This document shows, one piece after another, positions 49,527 through 59,339 of a DNA stretch of 64,000 bases. Positions within the stretch are counted from its first letter, which is position 1; each line of letters opens with the position of its first letter. The notes below the pieces were generated by a model. The model was not told where the DNA came from, ran no database searches, and saw nothing but the letters and a program-made list of their open reading frames with translations. The position numbers and the translations under genes are program-made. This DNA comes from Thalassococcus arenae (GTDB lineage Bacteria > Pseudomonadota > Alphaproteobacteria > Rhodobacterales > Rhodobacteraceae). The stretch lies in NCBI RefSeq assembly GCF_019104745.1, contig NZ_JAHRWL010000002.1, positions 440,056 through 504,055 of the forward strand. The letters run 5' to 3'.

Positions 49527-50276
49527 ATGGCAGAGCAGATCGGTCAGCCGACTTTCGTGCTGGTGCGGCCGCAGATGGGCGAGAATATCGGCGCCGCGGC
49601 GCGGGCGATGTGGAATTTCGGGTTGAGCGGCATGCGCATCGTCGCGCCGCGCGACGGCTGGCCGAACCCGGCGGCGATGGCTCTGGCCTCGGGGGCGGGG
49701 CGGCTGCTGGACGCCGCGATGCTGTGCGACGACTTGGCGGGCGCGCTTGCCGACCGGACCTATACCTATGCCACCACCGCGCGGTCGCGCGACCTGACCA
49801 AGCCGGTGCTGACCCCCGAGGCGGCGATGGCCGAGGCACGCGACCGGATCGCCGCGGGCGAGCGGGTCGCGGTGCTGTTCGGGCCGGAGCGGGCGGGTCT
49901 CGAGAATGAGGACATCGCCCGGGCCAATGCCATCGTCTCGGTGCCGGTGAATCCCGACTTCCCGTCGCTGAACCTTGCGCAATGCGTGTTGTTGACGGCG
50001 TATGAGTGGCGCCGGGCGACCAACGAAACCGTGGCGCGAACGGTGGAAATGGCCGGGGCCGACTGGGCCGAAGGGCACGAGATCGAACACCTGGCCCGGC
50101 ACTACGAGGAAAGGCTGGAAGAGGCGGGGTTCTTCTTTCCCGAACACAAGGCCCCCGCGATGAAGGTCAATCTGCGCAATCTGTGGTCGCGCATGCCATT
50201 GACGCGCGTCGATGTGCAGATGCTGCATGGCATCCTGCGGCAAATGGTGCGCTGGAAAGAGCGCGACGGGAAATAG
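49527..50276 (+). CDS. trmJ: tRNA 2'-O-methyltransferase of the TrmJ/SpoU group
   Basis: SPOUT-class enzyme using SAM to methylate the ribose 2'-OH, in TrmJ at position 32 of the tRNA anticodon loop. About 249 residues. GGAG at 49517-49520 best supports ATG 49527; ATG 49524 is also possible. The trefoil-knot motifs are clear: VLVRPQMGENIGAAARAM (about 11-28, motif 1), VAVLFGPERAGLENEDI (about 113-129, motif 2) and NPDFPSLNLAQCVLLTAYEW (about 142-161, motif 3). The C-terminal helical tail (about 200-249) is as in TrmJ. It is divergent from the ThiE-like gene and 74 bases before ctaA. The exact target is inferred. Confidence 0.85.
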   Translation: MAEQIGQPTFVLVRPQMGENIGAAARAMWNFGLSGMRIVAPRDGWPNPAAMALASGAGRLLDAAMLCDDLAGALADRTYTYATTARSRDLTKPVLTPEAAMAEARDRIAAGERVAVLFGPERAGLENEDIARANAIVSVPVNPDFPSLNLAQCVLLTAYEWRRATNETVARTVEMAGADWAEGHEIEHLARHYEERLEEAGFFFPEHKAPAMKVNLRNLWSRMPLTRVDVQMLHGILRQMVRWKERDGK

Positions 50277-50350
50277 GTCCTGCTCTGGACGCCCCGGCGG
50301 CGCCGACATATCGTCCCGGCAAGAAGCCCGGCAAGAAGACGGAGAGGGCC

Positions 50351-51493
50351 ATGAGCGGCAATCGCAAACTGTTCGAAGAGGTGGCGCAGACCACGAAACC
50401 GGCGACCCCGCAGGGCGGCATGATCGATGCCGGGCGACGCGGCGCCCGCGGCGCGGTGCGCGCCTGGCTTATGGTGCTGTTCGCGATGGTGGTGGCGATG
50501 ATCGTGGTGGGCGGGCTGACCCGGCTGACGGATTCCGGGCTGTCGATCACGGAATGGAAACCGGTGACCGGGGCCATCCCACCGATGAGCGCCGAGGCCT
50601 GGGATATCGAGTTCGAAAAATACCGCGCCATCCCGGAATACCAGTTGCAGAACAAGGGCATGAGCCTGGCCGAGTTCAAGGTGATCTACTGGTGGGAATG
50701 GGGGCACCGGCAGCTGGGCCGGGTGATCGGTCTGGTCTGGGCGGCCGGGTTCCTGTTCTTCTGGCTGACAAGGCGCATTCCGCAGGGCTGGACCGGGCGT
50801 CTGCTGGGCCTGGGCGCGCTTGGCGGGCTGCAGGGCGCGATCGGCTGGTGGATGGTGTCTTCTGGCCTGACCGGCGAGATGCTGGACGTGGCCTCGTACC
50901 GGTTGGCCACGCATCTGGGGCTGGCCTTCGTGATCCTTGGCCTGATTTCCTGGTATGTCTTCCGCCTGGGCCGCGAGAGCCGCGATCTCATGCAGGCGCA
51001 GCGGACGCGCGAGACCAGGCTGTGGAGCATGGGCACCGGGCTGATGCATTTCGCCATGCTGCAGATCCTGCTGGGCGCGCTGGTCGCCGGGATCGATGCG
51101 GGCCGCACCTATAACGACTGGCCGCTGATGGCAGGGTCGGTTCTGCCGCCCTATCCCTTCGACCTCACGCCGGTTTGGCGCAACTTCTTCGAAAACGCCG
51201 GGCTGGTCCAGTTCATGCACCGCGTCGCCGGGTACCTGCTGCTGGTCTATGGCGTCGTGGTCTGGCTGCGGGCGCGCCGGTCGCCCAATACCGATACCCG
51301 CTTTCGCTTCAACGCCGTCTTCGCCATGATGCTGGTGCAGATGGTGCTGGGCATCGTCACGGTCCTGTACATGGCGCCCTGGCATATCGCGATCCTGCAT
51401 CAACTGGGCGCGGTGATCCTTTGGGTGCTGATCCTGAGGGCGCGGTTCGGCGCGGGCTATCCGAGGGCACAATCGGTAAGGGGACGGGCATGA
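50351..51493 (+). CDS. ctaA: Heme A synthase (CtaA)
   Basis: Integral membrane enzyme that oxidises the C8 methyl of heme O to the formyl of heme A for cytochrome oxidase. The ATG is at 50351 after GGAGAGGG; 380 residues. About eight hydrophobic segments, starting RAWLMVLFAMVVAMIVVGGLTRLTDSGLSITEWKP-type (about 36-72). Likely heme-ligating His residues are seen in WWEWGHRQLGRVIG (about 118), ATHLGLAFVIL, QFMHRVAGYLL (about 289) and ILHQLGAVILW (about 350). The size and the SGLSITEWKP stretch fit the alphaproteobacterial (type 2) CtaA. Its stop overlaps the M32 peptidase start as ATGA. Confidence 0.95.
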   Translation: MSGNRKLFEEVAQTTKPATPQGGMIDAGRRGARGAVRAWLMVLFAMVVAMIVVGGLTRLTDSGLSITEWKPVTGAIPPMSAEAWDIEFEKYRAIPEYQLQNKGMSLAEFKVIYWWEWGHRQLGRVIGLVWAAGFLFFWLTRRIPQGWTGRLLGLGALGGLQGAIGWWMVSSGLTGEMLDVASYRLATHLGLAFVILGLISWYVFRLGRESRDLMQAQRTRETRLWSMGTGLMHFAMLQILLGALVAGIDAGRTYNDWPLMAGSVLPPYPFDLTPVWRNFFENAGLVQFMHRVAGYLLLVYGVVVWLRARRSPNTDTRFRFNAVFAMMLVQMVLGIVTVLYMAPWHIAILHQLGAVILWVLILRARFGAGYPRAQSVRGRA

Positions 51494-52959
51494 GCGCGTA
51501 TGACGAATTGATGGCGTACCAGCGCGAGACAGCGGCGCTGGCCGAGGTGGCCGGCCGCCTGAGCTGGGACCAGGAAACCATGATGCCGCGTGGGGCCGCG
51601 GACCAGCGCGGCGAAGAGATGGCGGCAATGGAAACCGTTCTGCACGCGCGCCGTACCGATGCCCGGGTCGCCGACTGGCTCGACCGCGCCGAAGCCAGAA
51701 ACGCGGTGGCGGCAGCCAATCTGCGCCATATCCGGCGGGATTATGACCGCGGGGTCAAGGTGCCCGCCCGGTTGTCGGCGGAACTGGCGCGGCTGACCAG
51801 CCTGGCCCATCGGGTCTGGGCCGAGGCGCGGGCCGACGACAACTTTGCCGCTTTTGCCCCCACGCTGAAGACGATCGTGGCATTGAAGCGCGAGGAAGGA
51901 GCGGCTTTGGCGGATGGCGGCGATGTTTATGACGCGCTTCTGAACGACTACGAACCAGGCGCCACGGCGTCGGAACTGGCCACCATGTTCGGAGCGCTGC
52001 GCCCGCGGTTGGTGGCGTTGCGCGAGGCGGTGCTGGGCAAACCGCAGCCCAAGGCGCTGAACGGGCATTTCGACGAGCAGAAGCAGATGCAATTGTCGCG
52101 CATGTTGGCCAAGACCTTTGGCTACGACATGAGCCGGGGGAGGGTCGACAAGGCGGTGCATCCGTTCAGTTCGGGCTCGGGCGATGACGTGCGCATCACC
52201 ACGCGGACCAATGGGCTGGACCCGTTCAACTGTTTCTACTCGACCATCCACGAGGTCGGCCACGCCGCTTACGAGCAGGGTATCGATCCGGCGTATCGCC
52301 TGACCCCGTTGGGGCGCGGTGTGTCGATGGGCGTGCACGAAAGCCAGAGCCGGATCTACGAAAACCAGCTGGGCCGGTCGCGGCCGTTCTGCGGCTGGCT
52401 GTTCGGCCAGATGAAGGATGCCTTCGGCGATTTCGGGATCGGGTCGGAACACGCTTTCTACGCGGTCGTGAACCGTGTGCATGACGGCTATATCCGTACC
52501 GAGGCGGACGAGGTGCAGTACAACCTGCATGTCCTTCTGCGATTTGACCTGGAACGGCAGATCATCTCGGGGGCGCTCGAGGTCGAGGACCTGGAAGAGG
52601 CGTGGAATACCCGGTTCGAGGCCGATTTCGGCTTTGCCGTCGACAAGGCCTCGGACGGTGTCTTGCAGGATGTGCACTGGTCGGGCGGGTTGTTCGGCTA
52701 TTTTCCGACCTACACGCTGGGCAACGTCTATGCCGGCTGTCTGATGAAGGCGCTGCGCACGGCGATCCCGGAACTGGACGCGCAACTGGCCGAGGGCGAT
52801 CTGAGCGGCGCGACGGGCTGGCTGAAGGCCCGCGTGCAACGCCATGGCGGGCTTTACGAACCTCGCGCGGTGATCGAGAAAGCCTGCGGGTTCGCGCCGT
52901 CAGAGGCGCCGCTGCTGGATTACCTCGAGGCCAAGTTCGGCGCGCTCTACGGATTGTGA
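51490..52959 (+). CDS. Metallocarboxypeptidase of family M32 (Taq type)
   Basis: Zinc-dependent cytosolic carboxypeptidase releasing C-terminal residues. It has 489 residues from ATG 51490; the longer frame from 51175 only overlaps ctaA. The zinc site is HEVGH (about 254-258) in STIHEVGHAAYEQG, and the downstream ligand Glu is in HESQSRIYENQLGRS (about 285-299). The family region PFSSGSGDDVRITTRTN precedes it, and VQYNLHVLLRFDLERQII and GLFGYFPTYTLGN follow. The start overlaps the ctaA stop, so it is translated in the same message, although no functional link to heme synthesis is obvious. Confidence 0.95.
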   Translation: MSAYDELMAYQRETAALAEVAGRLSWDQETMMPRGAADQRGEEMAAMETVLHARRTDARVADWLDRAEARNAVAAANLRHIRRDYDRGVKVPARLSAELARLTSLAHRVWAEARADDNFAAFAPTLKTIVALKREEGAALADGGDVYDALLNDYEPGATASELATMFGALRPRLVALREAVLGKPQPKALNGHFDEQKQMQLSRMLAKTFGYDMSRGRVDKAVHPFSSGSGDDVRITTRTNGLDPFNCFYSTIHEVGHAAYEQGIDPAYRLTPLGRGVSMGVHESQSRIYENQLGRSRPFCGWLFGQMKDAFGDFGIGSEHAFYAVVNRVHDGYIRTEADEVQYNLHVLLRFDLERQIISGALEVEDLEEAWNTRFEADFGFAVDKASDGVLQDVHWSGGLFGYFPTYTLGNVYAGCLMKALRTAIPELDAQLAEGDLSGATGWLKARVQRHGGLYEPRAVIEKACGFAPSEAPLLDYLEAKFGALYGL

Positions 52960-52979
52960 GCGGGGCTTGATCCAAAGGG

Positions 52980-52998
52980 CTGCGCGCCTTGCGCGCAG
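52980..52998. other. Perfect 8-bp hairpin after the M32 peptidase gene
   Basis: CTGCGCGC (52980-52987) pairs with GCGCGCAG (52991-52998) around CTT. It sits 21 bases after the stop, but no T-run follows (GCTGGTTT), so it may be a weak or Rho-assisted 3' end. Confidence 0.4.
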
Positions 52999-53088
52999 GC
53001 TGGTTTCCGGGACCCGTGGCCGTGTGAGCCAGAGGGTGGATGTCGGGAGTGTGATTGGGGGCAGGGCGCTCGGGCTCACCAAAGCAAA

Positions 53089-53247
53089 GCTTCGGAGCCG
53101 CCCCCGCTTGATCCGTGCGTGACAGTCCGTCACCGGGGGATCCAAGCAAAATAGCCGTATCCCCGCAAGCGGGGCCCCTCGGCGATTTCGCTTGATTCCC
53201 CGGCACCGGCCCGTCCCTTGGGATGCAAGCGACGGCGGCTCCGAAGC
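53089..53247. repeat. 14-bp inverted repeat bracketing the gyrA 3' spacer
   Basis: GCTTCGGAGCCGCC (53089-53102) recurs as its exact reverse complement GGCGGCTCCGAAGC (53234-53247), with CAAAGC next to each copy. In between lie the small palindromes GTGAC-AGTCC-GTCAC (near 53120) and CCCCGC-AA-GCGGGG. No protein is evident here. The unit could be a small REP-like or miniature element. Confidence 0.6.
53148..53174 (-). terminator. Candidate terminator of gyrA
   Basis: On the minus strand CCCCGC-TT-GCGGGG (53174-53161) lies about 80 bases after the gyrA stop. It is followed by ATACGGCTATTTT, an imperfect T-rich tail. Confidence 0.4.
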
Positions 53248-53252
53248 AAAGC

Positions 53253-55985
53253 TCAGGCCTCGGGCGTCTCGGCCTCGTCTTCGGTGTCGCCCTGGTCGGC
53301 GATCCAGGCCACCGAGACGACCGTTTCGCCCTTGCCGGTGTCGAAGACCTTGACGCCGCCGGCGCTGCGCGAACGGAACGAGATGCCGTCGACCGGAACG
53401 CGGATCGACTGGCCGGTAGAAGTGGCCAGCATGATCTGGTCGTCCATCTCGACCGGGAAGGCGGCGACCAGCGGACCGCCGCGCATCGCCTTGTCCATCG
53501 CCATCACGCCCATGCCGCCGCGGCCCCGGATCGGGTAGTCGTGGCTGGAACTGAGTTTGCCCGAGCCTTTGGCGGTGATCGTCAGGATCAGGTTTTCCGC
53601 CGCGGACATTTCGGCATAGCGGTCCTGGCTGAGCGCCGCATCGGCATTGCCTTCTTCTTCGTCGGTCTCGGTTTCCTCGGTCACACCGGCCACCAGGCGG
53701 CGCATCTTGAGATACGCGGCGCGTTCGTCCGGTGTGGCCTCGAAATGGCGGATGACGGCCATCGACACCACGCGGTCGCCGTTCGACAGCCGGATGCCGC
53801 GCACGCCGGTGCTGTCGCGGCCCTTGAAGACCCGCACGTCGGTGGTCCGGAACCGGATCGCGCGACCGGAATCGGTGACCAGCATCACGTCGTCGTCTTC
53901 GGAGCAGATGCGGGCATTCACCAGCTCGACGCCTTCGGGCAGCTTCATGGCGATCTTGCCGTTGCGCATGACGTTGGTGAAATCGCTGAGCGCGTTGCGG
54001 CGCACGTCGCCCGCGGTGGTGGCGAACACGATCTGCAGGGCGTCCCAATCTTCTTCGTCGCGGTCGACCGGCATGATCGCCGCGATCGACACGCCCTGCG
54101 GGATCGGCAGGATGTTGATGATGGCCTTGCCCTTGGCGGTGCGGCCGCCCTGCGGCAGGCGCCAGGTCTTGAGCTTGTAGACCATGCCGTCGGTCGTGAA
54201 GAACAGAAGCTGGGTATGGGTATTGGCGACGAACAGCGTGGTGACCACGTCGTCATCCTTGGTCGCCATGCCCGACAGCCCCTTGCCGCCGCGGCGCTGC
54301 GCGCGGAAATCGGCCAATGGCGTGCGCTTGATCCAGCCGGACTGGGTGACGGTGACGACCATATCCTCGCGTTCGATCAGGTCCTCGTCTTCCATGTCGC
54401 CGGACCAGTCGACGATCTCGGTGCGGCGCGGCACGGCGAACAGCTCGCGCACCTCGCGCAGTTCGTCGCCGATGATGCCCATGATCCGGTCGCGCGATCC
54501 CAGGATCGCCAGGTATTCCTTGATCTTGCCGGCCAGGTCCTCGAGCTCGTCGGTGACTTCCTTGACGCCCAGCTGGGTCAGGCGCTGCAGGCGCAGTTCG
54601 AGGATGGCGCGGGCTTGGGTTTCGGACAGGTTGTAGGTACCGTCCTCGTTGGCCTTGTGGGTCGGGTCGTCGATCAGCCGGATATAGGGCAGGATGTCAT
54701 GCGCGGGCCAGCGCCGCTCCATCAGCTTGGCGCGCGCTTCGGCGGCGTCGGCCGAGGCACGGATCGTGGCGACGACCTCGTCCACGTTCGAGACCGCGAC
54801 GGCCAGGCCGCACAGCACGTGGCTGCGTTCGCGCGCCTTCATCAGCAGATGCGCGGTGCGCCGCGCCACCACGTCCTCTCGGAAATCGAGGAAGGCGGTC
54901 AGGAAGCCGCGCAGCGTCAGCTGTTCGGGACGCCCGCCGTTGAGCGCCAGCATGTTGCAGCCGAAGCTGGTCTGCATCGGCGTGAAGCGGAACAACTGGT
55001 TCAGCACCACCTCGGCGGTGGCGTCGCGCTTCAGTTCCACGACCACCCGCACGCCGTTGCGGTCGGATTCGTCCTGGACATGGGCGATGCCGTCGATCCG
55101 CTTGTCGCGCGCGGCCTCGGCGATGCGTTCGATCATCGTGGCCTTGTTCACCTGGTAGGGGATTTCGTCGACGATGATCGCCCAGCGGTCCTTGCGGATT
55201 TCCTCGATCCGGGTCTTGGCGCGGATGATGACGCTGCCGCGACCTTCGAGGTAAGCTTTCCGTGCACCCGACCGGCCCAGCATGATGCCACCCGTGGGAA
55301 AATCGGGACCGGGAATGTATTCGATCAGCTGTTCCGAGCTGAGATCGGGATTGTCGATCAGCGCCAGAGTGGCATCGACCACTTCGCCCAGATTGTGCGG
55401 CGGGATGTTGGTGGCCATGCCGACCGCGATGCCGCCCGCACCGTTGACCAGCATGTTCGGAAAGCGCGCGGGCAGGACGGTGGGTTCGCGATCCTTGCCG
55501 TCGTAATTGTCCTGGAAATCGACCGTTTCCTTGTCGATGTCCATCAGCATGTAGGCCGCAGGCTTGTCCATGCGCACCTCGGTATAGCGCATGGCCGCGG
55601 CGTTATCGCCGTCCATCGAGCCAAAGTTCCCCTGGCCGTCCAGCAGCGGCAGCGACATCGAGAAATCCTGCGCCATCCGCACCAGCGCATCATAGATCGC
55701 GCTGTCGCCGTGCGGGTGGTATTTCCCCATGACATCACCGACCGGCCGGGCGGATTTGCGATAGGGCTTGTCATGGCCGTTGCCGGTCTCGTGCATGGCG
55801 TAGAGGATGCGCCGATGCACGGGCTTCAGGCCGTCGCGCAGGTCGGGAATCGCCCGGCTGACGATGACGCTCATCGCGTAGTCGAGATAGCTCGACTTCA
55901 TCTCCTGGGTGATCGAGATCGTCGGCCCCGCGGGCATCACGCGCTTTTGCTCTTCGTTTTCAGGTGTTTCTGGCGTGTCGCTCAC
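53253..55985 (-). CDS. gyrA: DNA gyrase subunit A
   Basis: DNA breakage-reunion subunit of gyrase, which introduces negative supercoils with GyrB. It has 910 residues and a GTG start at 55985. The N-terminal domain has the conserved [21 protein letters not shown], and the catalytic tyrosine is in [11 protein letters not shown] (about residue 138). The quinolone region [14 protein letters not shown] keeps Ser and Asp at the positions matching E. coli 83 and 87. The DNA-wrapping C-terminal domain carries the GyrA box QRRGGKG, which separates it from ParC. It ends in an acidic tail ([12 protein letters not shown]). It is encoded alone, divergent from usg. Confidence 0.98.
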   Translation of the reverse strand: MSDTPETPENEEQKRVMPAGPTISITQEMKSSYLDYAMSVIVSRAIPDLRDGLKPVHRRILYAMHETGNGHDKPYRKSARPVGDVMGKYHPHGDSAIYDALVRMAQDFSMSLPLLDGQGNFGSMDGDNAAAMRYTEVRMDKPAAYMLMDIDKETVDFQDNYDGKDREPTVLPARFPNMLVNGAGGIAVGMATNIPPHNLGEVVDATLALIDNPDLSSEQLIEYIPGPDFPTGGIMLGRSGARKAYLEGRGSVIIRAKTRIEEIRKDRWAIIVDEIPYQVNKATMIERIAEAARDKRIDGIAHVQDESDRNGVRVVVELKRDATAEVVLNQLFRFTPMQTSFGCNMLALNGGRPEQLTLRGFLTAFLDFREDVVARRTAHLLMKARERSHVLCGLAVAVSNVDEVVATIRASADAAEARAKLMERRWPAHDILPYIRLIDDPTHKANEDGTYNLSETQARAILELRLQRLTQLGVKEVTDELEDLAGKIKEYLAILGSRDRIMGIIGDELREVRELFAVPRRTEIVDWSGDMEDEDLIEREDMVVTVTQSGWIKRTPLADFRAQRRGGKGLSGMATKDDDVVTTLFVANTHTQLLFFTTDGMVYKLKTWRLPQGGRTAKGKAIINILPIPQGVSIAAIMPVDRDEEDWDALQIVFATTAGDVRRNALSDFTNVMRNGKIAMKLPEGVELVNARICSEDDDVMLVTDSGRAIRFRTTDVRVFKGRDSTGVRGIRLSNGDRVVSMAVIRHFEATPDERAAYLKMRRLVAGVTEETETDEEEGNADAALSQDRYAEMSAAENLILTITAKGSGKLSSSHDYPIRGRGGMGVMAMDKAMRGGPLVAAFPVEMDDQIMLATSTGQSIRVPVDGISFRSRSAGGVKVFDTGKGETVVSVAWIADQGDTEDEAETPEA

Positions 55986-56027
55986 GTGCTCGGCCTGTCT
56001 TTGTCTCTGCCATATCTTGTTGGGCGG

Positions 56028-56057
56028 ACTATATCAGAGACAAGTTGTGGGGGGCAA
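56028..56057 (-). promoter_or_regulatory. Candidate gyrA promoter
   Basis: On the minus strand TTGCCC (56057-56052) is 18 bases before TATAGT (56033-56028), a 4/6 and a 5/6 match. Transcription would start near 56021, leaving a leader of about 36 bases before the GTG. Confidence 0.4.
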
Positions 56058-56178
56058 TCCCGGGGGGACCCGGTTTTCTGGCAGCCAAGGCGAGAGGCTG
56101 CTAACACACTGTTTTCATTGAAAAGTAAAGATTCTCTCGGCATGATTTTTGAAAGGCAAAAACAACGAGGTGAGCGAG

Positions 56179-56445
56179 ATGGGAAGCGCGACCGAATTGA
56201 TGCTGAAAGGATACGGTCTGACCACGGCCGAGCTGTTCTATCGGATGCCGGACTACCGCAACGTGCTGAACAGCTTCATCTGGCAGGATTACGACCTTGC
56301 ACCGGATCACAAGCGGCTGTTCGCCTTCATCGAGTTCTGGCAGGACGAGATCGAGGGGCCGCTGCATTCGGTGCGCTTTTGCCACCGCAAGATGATCTCG
56401 CCCGGGGAATGGCGCAACGTGGTGGGCGAATTGACGTTCCACTGA
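56179..56445 (+). CDS. usg: Usg-family small protein
   Basis: Protein of 88 residues of the Usg family, known mainly from alphaproteobacteria, where it was first noted near tryptophan or aspartate-pathway genes; biochemical role not established. It begins MGSATELMLKGYGLTTAELFYRMPDYRNVL and has the conserved FIWQDYDLAPDHKRLFAFIEFW (about 35-56) and HRKMISPGEWRNV near the end. The ATG 56179 follows GAGGTGA (56167-56173); a TTG at 56149 and a GTG at 56170 are alternative in-frame starts. It is divergent from gyrA and followed by a 503-base spacer. No trp genes lie nearby. Confidence 0.85.
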   Translation: MGSATELMLKGYGLTTAELFYRMPDYRNVLNSFIWQDYDLAPDHKRLFAFIEFWQDEIEGPLHSVRFCHRKMISPGEWRNVVGELTFH

Positions 56446-56581
56446 AACCGGCGTCGCCGCACTGACGCATGTCGACCTGAGCGCCGCGGGAACGCTACGC
56501 GGAAATATCGAGCGTCCGGTGGTCGGTGTGGCGTCGCGGGAAGACAGGGGCGTTGCCCCTCTGCCGCGCGGGGGCGCGGCA

Positions 56582-56754
56582 TTCACCCCAAGGTATTTGC
56601 CAACCGGAGAAGAAGCCGGGTCCACCCCCGGCATGGTGACCGGGGGCTTCTCTGGTTGCGGCCATCGGCGCCTCCGCCTGTTCCGCGGGCAGATCTTCCG
56701 GCGGTAAGGTTAACAAACACTTGCTTCTCTGGTTCGAAAATACCTCGGGGTGAA
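56582..56754. repeat. Inverted pair of a Rhodobacteraceae-type intergenic repeat
   Basis: TTCACCCCAAGGTATTT followed by AACCGGAGAAG (56582-56616) faces a reversed copy reading TTCACCCCGAGGTATTT then AACCAGAGAAGC on the minus strand (56754-56723). The two arms share about 25 of 29 aligned bases. A shorter third piece, CTTCTCTGGTT, at about 56647-56657 pairs with the first copy around a CCCCCGG hairpin. I recall this motif as frequent between genes in related genomes; its function is unknown. Confidence 0.6.
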
Positions 56755-56763
56755 TTCGCGCAT

Positions 56764-56791
56764 GCGCGAAGCGGGGCAGCGCGCCTTTTTT
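56764..56791 (+). terminator. Possible intrinsic terminator in the usg downstream spacer
   Basis: GCGCG (56764-56768) pairs with CGCGC (56780-56784), followed by C and TTTTTT (56786-56791). It is 320 bases after the usg stop, so its partner transcript is unclear. Confidence 0.4.
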
Positions 56792-56948
56792 CACGGCTGT
56801 TCCGGGTGGAGGGCTGGGGCGGTGCGCAAAGCGGATCCGCCCGCGCTGGCCTAGCATGTGCGGGATCGGAACGGGATTGCCTGTGTTTTTTTCGGCAGCG
56901 AAAAAAGAGCGCCTTGCCAGCTTTGACACCTGCGCCGGAACGCCGGTG

Positions 56949-57503
56949 TTACGGAATGATCCGGGTGTATTTCACGCCTTCCAACGTCGCACCCAGGCGC
57001 AGGCCCGACTGACCGAAGATCACCGCGATCACCGGGGCGAGCGAAGTCGTGGTCTCGGCCGCCAGCGTCTCGCCCTGGGCGGGGGTGGCGTATTCCACGT
57101 TGGCGCCCGCAGCCCAGCCGGGCGAACGGCGGAAGGTCATCAGCGCATCTTCGGTCATGAAGAACAGCACATGCGCGTATTGCTGCGCGCCGATCTGCAA
57201 CCCGCCGCTTGCCTTGGCGACCGAGTAATAGTCCACGGTGGCGCCGCCGACCCGCAAGGCCCCGCGCCCGTAAGCGCCACCAAGTCCCAGCCCGGCTTCG
57301 GTCACCAGCGGCATGGTCAGCACGCCGGCGGCGTTTTCGCCCAGCCGCCGGGTGCCGGGATAGTCGGCGTAGAGCTGGTTCAGCGTGGCGTCGACGCGGG
57401 CGTCGATCCTCTGCGCGTTGTTGGATCCGATCCCGTTGCCGCAGGCTGCGACAAGCGGAAGGGCGGCGAGGCCCAGCGAAAAGGCGCGGCGGGAATGGGT
57501 CAT
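56949..57503 (-). CDS. SYLF-domain (YSC84-related) lipoprotein
   Basis: Probable lipid-binding lipoprotein of 184 residues. The start ATG 57503 gives MTHSRRAFSLGLAALPLVAAC, a twin-arginine-like RRAFS motif with a lipobox LVAAC placing the acylated Cys at 21. The body fits the SYLF domain (RRLGENAAGVLTMPLVTEAGLGLGGAYGRGAL, about 53-85; then VDYYSVAKASGGLQIGAQ). SYLF proteins bind phosphoinositides in eukaryotes; the bacterial role is unknown. A longer frame from 57599 would add a non-signal leader. No strong ribosome-binding site is visible (AGAGAG only). Confidence 0.8.
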   Translation of the reverse strand: MTHSRRAFSLGLAALPLVAACGNGIGSNNAQRIDARVDATLNQLYADYPGTRRLGENAAGVLTMPLVTEAGLGLGGAYGRGALRVGGATVDYYSVAKASGGLQIGAQQYAHVLFFMTEDALMTFRRSPGWAAGANVEYATPAQGETLAAETTTSLAPVIAVIFGQSGLRLGATLEGVKYTRIIP

Positions 57504-57641
57504 GTCATCGCTCTCTGCTCTTGCGGGCCCGGTGGCCCATGCCTGGATATCCGGCTGTTCCGCCGGTTGAGCCGCATCATAAAGCGGTACTCCGCCCATG
57601 TCACGTCACCATCTGGTGTTGGGCGGCAATTCGCTGGGGGT

Positions 57642-57662
57642 GGCGGCGATCGACACGCCGCC
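57642..57662 (-). other. Perfect 7-bp hairpin after hemB
   Basis: On the minus strand GGCGGCG-TGTCGAT-CGCCGCC lies 19 bases after the hemB stop. It lacks a T-run, so intrinsic termination is doubtful. It may protect the mRNA 3' end. Confidence 0.35.
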
Positions 57663-57681
57663 TATGGTAGGGGTCGTCGGC

Positions 57682-59306
<1,625 letters not shown>

Positions 59307-59339
59307 CGCGGGCCGCGCGGCGCGCCACATGGGCGGCCC

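Larger units (their letters stand above)
56446..56948. other. 503-base spacer with inverted short repeats
   Basis: No convincing gene is present. It contains an inverted pair of a 30-odd-base motif (56582-56616 and 56723-56754), a hairpin with CCCCCGG/CCGGGGG arms at about 56624-56645, a GC stem with a T-run (56764-56791) and an AT-rich palindrome TTTTTTCG-GCAG-CGAAAAAA (56887-56906). TTAAC at 56710-56714 is only half of a CtrA-like box. Confidence 0.6.

Noticed and set aside
53223-56465. A 1,080-codon + strand frame opposite gyrA
   Set aside because: It is codon-aligned with gyrA, which is clearly the real gene, and it also runs through the usg region in the wrong frame.
56709-56724. A CtrA-like box in the usg spacer
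   Set aside because: Only the first half (TTAAC) matches; the second position reads TTGC.
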